Assembly: GCA_900554415.1 (NCBI GenBank)
Contig: USGU01000004.1
Span: 1-64,000 of the forward strand
Direction of reading: 5' to 3'
Source of the DNA: an uncultured Lachnospiraceae bacterium
GTDB taxonomy: Bacteria; Bacillota; Clostridia; Lachnospirales; Lachnospiraceae
Length of the DNA: 64,000 nucleotides
Made by a program: the position numbers and the translations under genes. Under the pieces are notes generated by a model. The model did not search any database. It was not told the origin of the DNA and worked only from the letters and a program-made list of their open reading frames with translations. Positions 1-6,680 of the stretch are shown here, one piece after another; within the stretch, counting starts at the first letter, position 1; every line of letters begins with the position of its first letter.

Positions 1-86
1 ACTATTATCTCAAACTGGAACTATAACGGAAAGGTACTCGCTATTGAGCGTTTACTATAGAAAACAAAATGCAATCTCTATGACCC

Positions 87-311
87 TTATAATTTAAATT
101 TATTTATTTGGGAATAAATACATAAAAAAATTCCTACAATCAAAAAACTTACATACATTTCTATAGAATATTGTTGATAAAATTCGTAGTAATAAGTTAT
201 AAAATGAGGAAGAATTACATAACCAATTTTCATCATAATACAGCTAAGAAGTGGCGAAAACAGAATTATGCATATTCCTATTATAAAAGTTCTTTTTGAA
301 TTATTTAACAT
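87..311 (-). CDS. Small two-helix membrane protein, unknown function
   Basis: A 74-residue protein with two hydrophobic helices, about residues 9-31 and 53-70, joined by a short aromatic-rich loop. The ATG has a GAGGT ribosome site about 7 nt upstream. It starts only 18 bases after the stop of the secreted protein encoded just upstream on the same strand, so the two are probably cotranscribed. I recognise no family. A small membrane protein next to a secreted protein could be an immunity or export partner, but nothing in the sequence proves that. Confidence 0.5.
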   Translation of the reverse strand: MLNNSKRTFIIGICIILFSPLLSCIMMKIGYVILPHFITYYYEFYQQYSIEMYVSFLIVGIFLCIYSQINKFKL

Positions 312-329
312 AATGGAACCTCATATTTA

Positions 330-965
330 TTATTGAAAATTGTGAAATACATGGTCGTAAAAATATTTAAAATGATTTGAACTCGTTGAAAGAGATGCCG
401 TAAATGTACCGGTTATTTTATCATTTACTTTTCCTTGACCACCTACCGAAAACCCACCAGACGTTGTCCCGTTATTATAAAAATCGCCATTTACAACATA
501 TTCCACTTGAGCTGCAGTTCTAAGCCAAGCATTTACATATCCACTAAACTGCTTTGAAATACCGTTATAACTTCTGATTAGTTGAACCGAGTAAATAGAT
601 ACAATCCCCCAATATTGCGACGATTGACTTGTCTCACAATAAAAAGCTAATTTAGGTTTATAATTTGTGGCAACATTTAATGTTACTTGTAATTCTCTAT
701 AAGTAGCTCTTGGAGAAGCCATGCGAGTTTTTGGGAAAAAATTTAATGCTTCCTCAAAAGATATATTTGCATTATCAGCATATCTTTGTATCATTTCATC
801 ATATGTCAAAATTTCACTTACATAATCAAAATCATCAATTGATACACTTTCTACGTTAACTGTATCATATGTTTTTTCTTGATCATCTGCAGCAAAAACC
901 GGAATAGATACAACCAAAGATAAACAAATACTTAAACTCAATAATGTTTTTATTATTCTACCCAT
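330..965 (-). CDS. Secreted protein of unknown function
   Basis: A 211-residue protein with a clear Sec signal peptide: a Lys/Arg start, a hydrophobic core at residues 7-22 and an Ala-x-Ala type end near residue 25 (VFA). The middle is acidic and the C-terminal half is rich in Ser, Thr, Tyr, Asn and Gly with alternating beta-type segments (residues ~90-205), as in exported beta-rich proteins. It has no lipobox, LPxTG motif or C-terminal helix, so it is predicted to be released. The start has a strong AGGAGG site 7 nt upstream. I do not recognise the family. It forms a pair with the two-helix protein downstream. Confidence 0.6.
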   Translation of the reverse strand: MGRIIKTLLSLSICLSLVVSIPVFAADDQEKTYDTVNVESVSIDDFDYVSEILTYDEMIQRYADNANISFEEALNFFPKTRMASPRATYRELQVTLNVATNYKPKLAFYCETSQSSQYWGIVSIYSVQLIRSYNGISKQFSGYVNAWLRTAAQVEYVVNGDFYNNGTTSGGFSVGGQGKVNDKITGTFTASLSTSSNHFKYFYDHVFHNFQ

Positions 966-1114
966 ATTCCAACCTCCTGGTTTTTAATGAAATTCTAAAG
1001 TTCTTATTGCTTAATTGAAGCAAGCTCAAACTACATATTCATTGGAAACACCCCTTTCAATTATTTTTATGACATATTTTTATCAAAAGATTATCTAAAA
1101 AAGAAAGATTCGTA

Positions 1115-1155
1115 AAGAACTTATCAGGCGCATTTGAGCAACCATAAAGTGCTTT
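1115..1155. repeat. Hairpin repeat, copy 1 (degenerate)
   Basis: The first of three related, partly palindromic ~41-base elements (the others at 4379-4419 and 5564-5604). This copy keeps the AACTTATCAGG left arm and the AAGTGCTTT right arm, but the pairing is weakened by changes. It sits directly upstream of the relic promoter. Confidence 0.5.
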
Positions 1156-1157
1156 CA

Positions 1158-1186
1158 TTGACAAAGCTTAAAAATCTTAGTAAACT
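1158..1186 (+). promoter_or_regulatory. Relic sigma-A promoter of the decayed XRE copy
   Basis: TTGACA at 1158-1163 and TAAACT at 1181-1186, spaced 17 bases apart, match the promoter of the intact regulator gene. It may still fire, but would transcribe only the remnant and run antisense into the next minus-strand genes. Confidence 0.5.
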
Positions 1187-1228
1187 GATAACAGATTACT
1201 TATATGGGGGAATATAATAATGAACTTA

Positions 1229-1510
1229 TCAGAAAAAATTAAAAAATACGATTTTAATTGTATGTCTGTAAACGCACCATAGCAAATTTTCAAACAATGA
1301 AACAAATGTATCTCCAGGTGCATAAAGCGCAATCGCTGCCCTCAAAGCATCAACACCTGATACCGAAATTTGATTAACTGCACGAGATATAAAAAATGCA
1401 TCACTAGTAAGATTATATATCCCTAACTCAAAATTTGTTAAATCCAGACCAAATCCATAATATAGAATCAATTCACAACGACAACAAAATAGAGTGTTCT
1501 TCTCCATCAT
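1229..1510 (-). CDS. Doubtful 93-residue reading frame, possible gene fragment
   Basis: An open frame on the minus strand that overlaps the last 38 bases of the lipoprotein-like gene upstream. Its last dozen residues are the antisense of the decayed regulator copy. The middle (for example VSGVDALRAAIALYAPGD) reads like real protein, but I recognise no family, and no good ribosome site is visible before the start. It may be the tail of a gene destroyed when the duplicated regulator segment arrived. Confidence 0.2.
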   Translation of the reverse strand: MMEKNTLFCCRCELILYYGFGLDLTNFELGIYNLTSDAFFISRAVNQISVSGVDALRAAIALYAPGDTFVSLFENLLWCVYRHTIKIVFFNFF

Positions 1511-1901
1511 ATTCTATTATCATCGTAACCTGTTCTATATTTGATGGAAATTTGAAATTTGACAGAAAGTCATCTGAATAGTATCCCAACTCATCCTTCT
1601 GTTCTTGAATGTAAGAAAGATTTTTATCATATACTTCTTTTTCCCCATCAAGAATACGAACATGAATAATTGACGGTGGTACTTGGGAAGAATTATTATA
1701 GTAATCTGTATATGGTCTGATTACTATGATACTATTATAAGCAAAATTGATATTTAAAGACACCTTCCACTTATTATCTGTTCCAGTTAAATCTACGCAT
1801 TTATTATTCTTTTTCTGATAATAAAACAACATACCGCACGCAAGAATCACAACAATTACACAAATAAGTAAGAAAGATGGATTCTTTTCTTCTTTTTTCA
1901 T
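1473..1901 (-). CDS. Membrane-anchored extracellular protein, unknown function
   Basis: 142 residues with a single N-terminal hydrophobic helix (about residues 11-28) preceded by Lys/Glu-rich residues, then a soluble domain outside the membrane rich in Tyr, Asn and Ile. The ATG at 1901 is preferred over the in-frame GTG two codons earlier because an AGGAAGG site lies 8 nt before the ATG. The gene runs in the same direction as the 132-residue membrane protein just upstream (gap of 56 bases), suggesting a shared transcript. Family not recognised. Confidence 0.5.
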   Translation of the reverse strand: MKKEEKNPSFLLICVIVVILACGMLFYYQKKNNKCVDLTGTDNKWKVSLNINFAYNSIIVIRPYTDYYNNSSQVPPSIIHVRILDGEKEVYDKNLSYIQEQKDELGYYSDDFLSNFKFPSNIEQVTMIIEYDGEEHSILLSL

Positions 1902-1957
1902 ATGCACGACCTTCCTATTGTGTCAAACCACCATTGTATCTCAGCATCTGTGTGTTT

Positions 1958-2356
1958 CTAAAATGATTTACCATGTACATATATTAAATAAATGATTACG
2001 CATAATAAAGAAACTACAATACCAATATAAAATTCCGGAACCAGTACATAGCTTCTTGCTTTTTCCATATCAATTGGCTGTCCACTTCCGTAATTGTAAG
2101 CTGTAAAATATGTATATACTTCAGCGATTACTATCCCCAAAAGTCCCAAAAACCCGAACTTCTTTCTAGTATTACTTGAAAACATATTTCCACATACCCC
2201 TACAAAAAATAATATTGTAAAAAAAACACCAATGGGATTAAAAAGATTTATAAAACCGGTTATCGCACCAGCCGTTCTACTAAAACCATATTGATTCATT
2301 ATCATTGGCATAATGCTTAGACAGTATAAACAGAAAAGATTTTTTTTATTAACCAT
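1958..2356 (-). CDS. Four-helix integral membrane protein, unknown function
   Basis: 132 residues, mostly hydrophobic, with likely membrane segments at about 8-22, 40-56, 66-86 and 109-127. A short polar loop (~90-105) lies before the last helix. The ribosome site (AGAGG) is about 5 nt before the ATG. No catalytic or transporter motif is visible and I do not recognise the family. It lies immediately downstream of the fragment of an Rpn-type nuclease gene, in a stretch of accessory DNA. Confidence 0.5.
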   Translation of the reverse strand: MVNKKNLFCLYCLSIMPMIMNQYGFSRTAGAITGFINLFNPIGVFFTILFFVGVCGNMFSSNTRKKFGFLGLLGIVIAEVYTYFTAYNYGSGQPIDMEKARSYVLVPEFYIGIVVSLLCVIIYLIYVHGKSF

Positions 2357-2386
2357 AACGCCTCTCCAAACTTTATCAAATTCATT

Positions 2387-2617
2387 CTATTTCCAATATT
2401 TTTCGATTGTAGACTGCGCCTCTTCTTTACTCAAATCAAACGCATCCATTAACTTCATCACTGCTTCGTCCTTCGGAACAGACAGGTCGTACATTATTTT
2501 TGCAGATGCATCTATTCCTTTGGTTAGACCCTTGATTAGGCCAATTCTTTCGCCTTCTTCTTTCCCAATCTCTTTTCCTTATTCTCTGTCCCAGATTCTT
2601 TGTCTTTCTTCATCATA
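2387..2617 (-). pseudogene. C-terminal fragment of an Rpn-family recombination-promoting nuclease/putative transposase
   Basis: Reading the minus strand from 2617 gives YDEERQRIWDRE, a stop codon, then GKEIGKEEGERIGLIKG and a helical tail ending in EKYWK and TAG at 2387. The charged EEGERIG-like linker and the C-terminal helices that follow are typical of the tail of Rpn (PD-(D/E)xK, 'putative transposase') proteins common in Lachnospiraceae. The whole nuclease domain is missing upstream and an in-frame TAA interrupts the remnant where a Glu codon is expected. It is a dead fragment. Confidence 0.7.
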
Positions 2618-2719
2618 TTAGCATCCTCCTTTGATTGTATGTGCAGGAGATAGAAATATCATTCTAAATACACTTATAGCAAAAAACATTTCATAAATAC
2701 AAATGTATTTTCTTTATTC

Positions 2720-2762
2720 AAATCTCACTGCTTTATTGATTGGTAACAAAGCATTGAGATTT
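2720..2762. repeat. Perfect-looking inverted repeat in intergenic DNA
   Basis: Two 15-base arms (2720-2734 and 2748-2762) pair with one mismatch around a 13-base loop. Neither strand has a clear T-run straight after the stem, so it is not an obvious terminator. It lies in the 320-base gene-free stretch between the Rpn fragment and the lipoprotein gene, where I otherwise see nothing. Confidence 0.5.
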
Positions 2763-2904
2763 CATAATAAAACTTTCGAAATGTAGTACGAATGCGTTTC
2801 CGCCAGAATGTTAGAAAAATAATGCTTTTTATTAGAATAGCATATTTTAATATTCAAAACAAGCCGAATACTCAAGAAACCCTTGTATTTATTTCCAAAG
2901 AAAA

Positions 2905-2930
2905 GGGTGTCCATTTATATTTGAACACCC
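2905..2930 (-). terminator. Intrinsic terminator of the lipoprotein gene
   Basis: On the minus strand a GGGTGT/ACACCC stem with an AT-rich loop is followed by TTTTCTTT, nine bases past the stop codon of the gene at 2939. Confidence 0.7.
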
Positions 2931-2938
2931 CATTTTTC

Positions 2939-3445
2939 CTATTCAATTAAGTTCACTTTCCAGATTCGGCCATCTGGATTATATTTAAATTCTACAGTAA
3001 TTTCTTGTTCTTTATCTTCTACAAGTGCAGTCACTTTTACTTTTTCGGTGGAATCATCTTTCTCAAGCAGTTCCATCGACTCAACCTTCATCTGTTTGCC
3101 TTCACTCATATATCGGTTTACATATCCGTCATCTACAAATTTTTCCAGACTATTATCCGCAAAATATTTGCCAATTGCTTTTTCCCAGTTTTCTGAAACT
3201 TTTTCATATGCTGCATGTATTTTTTCCCATTCTTCATCTGAAATCTTTTCTGTACCAGAACCTATTGCCCCTTTCATGGTATCGTTATAAAGGTCTTCGT
3301 TTGGACAAGTCATAAATGTTTCAATCACTGTCCGAGCCGCATCACTTACCTCATCCGTAGATGAACTTTTCTGGCCGCATCCCCCAAAAACCAGTGCCAG
3401 TAAAACCAGTGCCATCATCAATAAACTCCAACTTCTTTTCCTCAT
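2939..3445 (-). CDS. Lipoprotein of unknown function
   Basis: 168 residues with a lipoprotein signal peptide: basic start, hydrophobic core and a lipobox ending FGGC near residue 23. After a Ser/Asp linker comes a helical region (residues ~35-100) and a beta-rich C-terminus in which LLEKDDSTEKVKVTALVED resembles small NTF2-like or DUF-type extracytoplasmic domains. The protein should be fixed to the outer face of the membrane. A GGAGG site precedes the ATG, and the gene has its own terminator, so it looks monocistronic. I cannot assign a function. Confidence 0.65.
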   Translation of the reverse strand: MRKRSWSLLMMALVLLALVFGGCGQKSSSTDEVSDAARTVIETFMTCPNEDLYNDTMKGAIGSGTEKISDEEWEKIHAAYEKVSENWEKAIGKYFADNSLEKFVDDGYVNRYMSEGKQMKVESMELLEKDDSTEKVKVTALVEDKEQEITVEFKYNPDGRIWKVNLIE

Positions 3446-3606
3446 ACGTCATACCTCCGCATTTTCAAAACATCTGTTGTTAAGTGACTTTCCTATTAAT
3501 ATCTTACAATATATTTTCTATATTTGCACCTTATTTGACAGTACCTTACACCAATATTACTCTCTCGTACTACCACCAACTCAAAGCATTATACCCAATA
3601 CTTTTC

Positions 3607-4032
3607 TCATTTTCTCATTTTTCTATCCTTCCACATTCCAAATATGAAAAGTAAAATCACAGCTATTATAATCATATATAGGGGTTCAAATAAATTAAGC
3701 CATCCATCTATAGAACCCGAAAAAAGAAAATGGACAATTACCGCCAATGCGGATATCCCCATCAATCTTAAAACTTTCCCTAACATTTTAAAAAATCCTT
3801 CACGGAATTTCTCTGCTTTACATAATAAATCTATATGATTGAGCAAAAAAATGCATACTATCACCCACTCTAATACCGTTCTGCAACGATATAAATTCTG
3901 TCGATAGTCTATTATATTATAGCTTACAATACTGCCATCCAATTTTTTCCCCGACCACATTATGTATATTTCCATACAACACCATATACAATAAAATAAA
4001 AACATACTTAATTGTAAAAATTTTTTTCTCAC
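3607..4032 (-). CDS. Integral membrane protein, unknown function
   Basis: 141 residues with about four hydrophobic segments (roughly 7-25, 50-68, 90-108 and 115-133) and a basic C-terminus. The start is GTG: a GGAGA site lies 8 nt upstream and the next ATG would remove the first helix. Codon use is very AT-rich, like its neighbours. No family recognised and no obvious partner gene. Confidence 0.5.
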   Translation of the reverse strand: MRKKFLQLSMFLFYCIWCCMEIYIMWSGKKLDGSIVSYNIIDYRQNLYRCRTVLEWVIVCIFLLNHIDLLCKAEKFREGFFKMLGKVLRLMGISALAVIVHFLFSGSIDGWLNLFEPLYMIIIAVILLFIFGMWKDRKMRK

Positions 4033-4378
4033 TCACTAATTCTCCTTACAAATGCATAATTCAATAATCATTATCAAACACTATAAAACACATCATCTTC
4101 ACAAACATCATCTTTTCAAAATAAATTTGTACTTATTCACAATTCACTTGTTTTCTAAAATCCTCAAAGTTTAATTACATTCTCAAATAAGCTGCCTATT
4201 TCAGACAGCCTATTTAAGCATGCTTGTTTATAACTTTTCCTACGACATTATAATATAACATCTATACTCAGCATTTTACTCTTTATTGCCTTTAACTAAA
4301 ATAACTAAATCATACAACTTCCTCCTATCATTTTATATTTTTCTTACTATAAGCGTATCTAAAAACTCACTATTCGCA

Positions 4379-4419
4379 AAGCACTTATCAGGTGCAAGCA
4401 CGCACCTATAAGGTGCTTT
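4379..4419. repeat. Hairpin repeat, copy 2 (best-paired)
   Basis: AAGCACTTATCAGGTGC and GCACCTATAAGGTGCTT form a long imperfect stem around a short loop, just upstream of the regulator promoter. It could be an operator or a terminator for transcription entering from the left. The rest of the 452-base gap between 4032 and 4485 holds only AT-rich DNA and the promoter below. Confidence 0.6.
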
Positions 4420-4421
4420 CA

Positions 4422-4450
4422 TTGACAAAGCCTAAAAATCTTAGTAAACT
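4422..4450 (+). promoter_or_regulatory. Sigma-A promoter of the XRE regulator gene
   Basis: TTGACA (4422-4427) and TAAACT (4445-4450) are separated by 17 bases, 35 bases upstream of the start codon. The hairpin repeat abuts the -35 box, a good place for autoregulation. Confidence 0.65.
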
Positions 4451-4484
4451 GATAACAGATTACTTATATGGGGGAAATATAATA

Positions 4485-5003
4485 ATGAACTTATCAGAAA
4501 AATTAAAAAATGCGAGAGAAAAAGCAGGACTATCTCAAAAAGATGTTGCCGAAGCATTAAATATCTCAAGACAATCTGTATCAAAATGGGAAACAGGCAA
4601 AGCATATCCCGATATAGATAATTTAATTATTTTAAGTGAACTTTATGATGTTTCTGTCGATTATCTAATAAAAAATAATCAAGAATCTTCACCAAAGAAA
4701 ACTGTCGAAAATCCCTTTCAAGAAAAACAAGAAAATCAAAGTAACAATTTTATTTTTAATCATGAATCTTTTGGCATTGTAGTTGTAACTTTGTTGTCTT
4801 GCATCGTTCCTCTTATAGGTCTATTTCTTAATTTGGGAATCATTCTGTTTTGTATTATAAGAAAGCAAAAATTATCAGCATTAGTTTGGATGATTTTAAT
4901 TGTATGTCTAGTCATTAATTTAATAAATGTCGGAATAATATTAAATAATTCTTTCTTTAATTACGGAAGAGCAACCGTACAAAAGGTTGCTCTTATATCT
5001 TAA
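4485..5003 (+). CDS. XRE-family DNA-binding regulator with membrane-spanning tail
   Basis: 172 residues. The N-terminal ~65 residues are a classic Cro/C1-type helix-turn-helix (LSQKDVAEALNISRQSVSKW), followed by a hydrophilic linker of ~40 residues and two C-terminal hydrophobic helices (roughly 100-125 and 130-158). It is therefore a membrane-tethered DNA-binding protein, a layout seen in regulators that sense cell-surface stress or bacteriocins. I chose the ATG at 4485 because of the GGGGG ribosome site 9 nt upstream; an upstream in-frame ATG would place the promoter inside the gene. A decayed copy of its ends lies at 1092-1267. Confidence 0.8.
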   Translation: MNLSEKLKNAREKAGLSQKDVAEALNISRQSVSKWETGKAYPDIDNLIILSELYDVSVDYLIKNNQESSPKKTVENPFQEKQENQSNNFIFNHESFGIVVVTLLSCIVPLIGLFLNLGIILFCIIRKQKLSALVWMILIVCLVINLINVGIILNNSFFNYGRATVQKVALIS

Positions 5004-5015
5004 TTCTATATTTTC

Positions 5016-5501
5016 TTATATTCCTGATACATTTAAATTAGTCCCTGAAATTTGTGCTCTTACTCCCTTATTTAAACATTGCGAAGCAATTTTATAAGTA
5101 AAATAAAAAGTTGCTTGTTTCGAACTTTCCTTTCTGAGAGAAGGAAAAAGTATAGAGCCAACTTGAACTTTATAATATGGTGAATATGCAGAAATTATCT
5201 GATTGTTTTTAACATCCACATAAAAACCTGCTTGCCAGGATAATGGTTTTGAAAATTCCACATTATAGGAACCATTTGAAATTCGACTTGTTTTTTCTAA
5301 CTCAGTAACCGTAACTTCAATACATTCTCCTTGCTCATCAATTATTTCGAATCTCTGTGTTCCACCTTTTTTCAAATCATACTCTGCCACTGTAGTGGTA
5401 TTTTCTGAAGACGCATGAACGGGTAAGGAAACCCAAAAGAATGCATTAAAAATAACACACATGGCAAATAACATACTCAATTTTTGCTTTACATCTTTCA
5501 T
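5016..5501 (-). CDS. Secreted protein, DUF5626-like
   Basis: 161 residues with a signal peptide (core residues 8-25, probable cut after the VHA near residue 30). The mature part starts with a YDLKKGGTQ-like stretch and has alternating beta strands (SNGSYNVEF, WQAGFYVDV), which I associate with small secreted DUF5626 proteins of Lachnospiraceae; that match is from memory. It converges with the XRE regulator gene, 12 bases apart. A GGAG ribosome site precedes the ATG. Function unknown. Confidence 0.55.
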   Translation of the reverse strand: MKDVKQKLSMLFAMCVIFNAFFWVSLPVHASSENTTTVAEYDLKKGGTQRFEIIDEQGECIEVTVTELEKTSRISNGSYNVEFSKPLSWQAGFYVDVKNNQIISAYSPYYKVQVGSILFPSLRKESSKQATFYFTYKIASQCLNKGVRAQISGTNLNVSGI

Positions 5502-5563
5502 AACAAATTCTCCTACTCGTATATTTTCTTAATTGTAAGTTAAATTAAAAAAGCATTTATTAC

Positions 5564-5604
5564 AAGCACTTGCTGGTTGCACCAGCGCAACCATAGGTTT
5601 CTTT
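5564..5604. repeat. Hairpin repeat, copy 3
   Basis: Related to the elements at 1115 and 4379: it starts with the same AAGCACTT and shares the GCAACCATA segment with copy 1. A GGTTGC/GCAACC stem encloses a 6-base loop. It lies upstream of the DUF5626-like gene. Confidence 0.45.
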
Positions 5605-5645
5605 GCAAAAAAAAGCACACGAATCTTCTTAAATTCCAAAATAAG

Positions 5646-5688
5646 AGCCAGTCATCCGTGAGCTTTTTATCTCGTCAGATAACTGGCT
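5646..5688 (-). terminator. Intrinsic terminator after degV
   Basis: On the minus strand AGCCAGTTATC pairs with GATGACTGGCT (one mismatch), followed by CTTATTTT. It ends the degV transcript 18 bases past its stop. Confidence 0.65.
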
Positions 5689-5705
5689 ATTTTACCTTTT
5701 TACCA

Positions 5706-6536
5706 TTATTTTGTTTCAAACCCTAGCATAAGTCCGCCTTTTTCAGCGTAAAAGCTGCAAAGCCCTGTAGTCTCTCCAATTCGGACTTCTGCCTGTGGAA
5801 ATTCTTTCTGTATTTCCGCTTTCATTTTCTCAGCTATTTTCGGATTCAGGCAATGGTCCAAAATGACTTTTCCGCCTTCATATCCGTAGTCTTTCATTTC
5901 CTTCAGGATTTCTGCCAGCGCACCCTTTTCACCCCGGCATTTAGCATTCATCTGTAACTCTCCATCTTGTGCTTTTCCGATTGCGCGAATACCGAGTACT
6001 CCTGCAATCTTGGCTGCTGCCGGACTGATTCTGCCGTTATTTGCAAGATTTTTCATAGATTCCAGTGCAAATAACATAGTGATGTGGTTACTGTACTCCT
6101 GTATTTCTTCACATATGGTTTCAAAATTTGATTCTGTCTCACGGAGCTGTTCAATTTTTTCTATGAGCAGATGCATCTCAGGTCCTGCTGACAGAGAATC
6201 CAGAACAAATACTTTTCTTTCCGGGAATTCTTCCTCGTATTCTTCCTTCGCAAGCCGAGCCGCATTATAACTTCCTGATAACTTGCCTGTAATTGTGATG
6301 CAGATAATGAATTCGTCTTTACCAAATGCCTCCAGCCAGTCACCATGGTTTGGACAGGCAGTACCACTTCGTCCTTTATATGCCCGTAATTCTTCTACCA
6401 TCTGACGGACATCCAAATCCGGATTATCCACATATTCTTTCTGGTCTGTGACAATCTTCATTGGAACAGACACATAATCCTCTTCTGGAATGCTATATAC
6501 ATTAGATGCGGAATCCGAAATTATTTTTATTTTCAT
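5706..6536 (-). CDS. degV: DegV family fatty-acid-binding protein
   Basis: 276 residues, the usual DegV length. The N-terminus carries the SDSASN motif that stands where DegV proteins bind the fatty-acid carboxylate, and ITITGKLSGSYNAA fits the conserved central segment of the family. DegV proteins (FakB-like) hold a single fatty acid, and some present it to the FakA kinase; no fakA is nearby, so the exact role here is open. The ATG has a GAGGATA ribosome site, and a strong promoter lies at 6601-6629. It appears monocistronic. Confidence 0.85.
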   Translation of the reverse strand: MKIKIISDSASNVYSIPEEDYVSVPMKIVTDQKEYVDNPDLDVRQMVEELRAYKGRSGTACPNHGDWLEAFGKDEFIICITITGKLSGSYNAARLAKEEYEEEFPERKVFVLDSLSAGPEMHLLIEKIEQLRETESNFETICEEIQEYSNHITMLFALESMKNLANNGRISPAAAKIAGVLGIRAIGKAQDGELQMNAKCRGEKGALAEILKEMKDYGYEGGKVILDHCLNPKIAEKMKAEIQKEFPQAEVRIGETTGLCSFYAEKGGLMLGFETK

Positions 6537-6600
6537 TGATGTTATCCTCGCTTTATTATTTAACCGTTCTATGTAGTTTTAAATACTACTTACAAGCGAT

Positions 6601-6629
6601 ATGATAACAAGGTTTTCGATATATGTCAA
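6601..6629 (-). promoter_or_regulatory. Sigma-A promoter of degV
   Basis: On the minus strand TTGACA (6629-6624) and TATCAT (6606-6601) have a 17-base spacer. The leader to the start codon is about 60 bases. Confidence 0.7.
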
Positions 6630-6680
6630 GTATGTTAACAAAATCTTAATCATATATATAGAAAATAAAATTGGGGGAAT

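Larger units (their letters stand above)
1092..1267 (+). pseudogene. Decayed copy of the XRE regulator gene at 4485 (promoter, start and a scrap of its 3' part)
   Basis: This stretch repeats the leader, promoter, ribosome site and first codons of the regulator gene at 4485 almost base for base (its counterpart starts near 4354). An ATG at 1220 begins MNLSEKIKK, against MNLSEKLKN in the intact gene. After about ten codons the sequence jumps to an 18-base stretch (1250-1267) identical to 4892-4909, deep in the second half of the intact gene. The copy therefore lost roughly 390 bases internally and then degenerated. It encodes nothing functional. Confidence 0.8.

Noticed and set aside
1..60. Nineteen open codons ending in TAG at the left edge, possibly the 3' end of a plus-strand gene.
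   Set aside because: Too short to tell from chance; no recognisable sequence.
2313..2621. A 102-codon plus-strand frame opposite the Rpn fragment.
   Set aside because: Antisense of a recognisable Rpn tail; no ribosome site.
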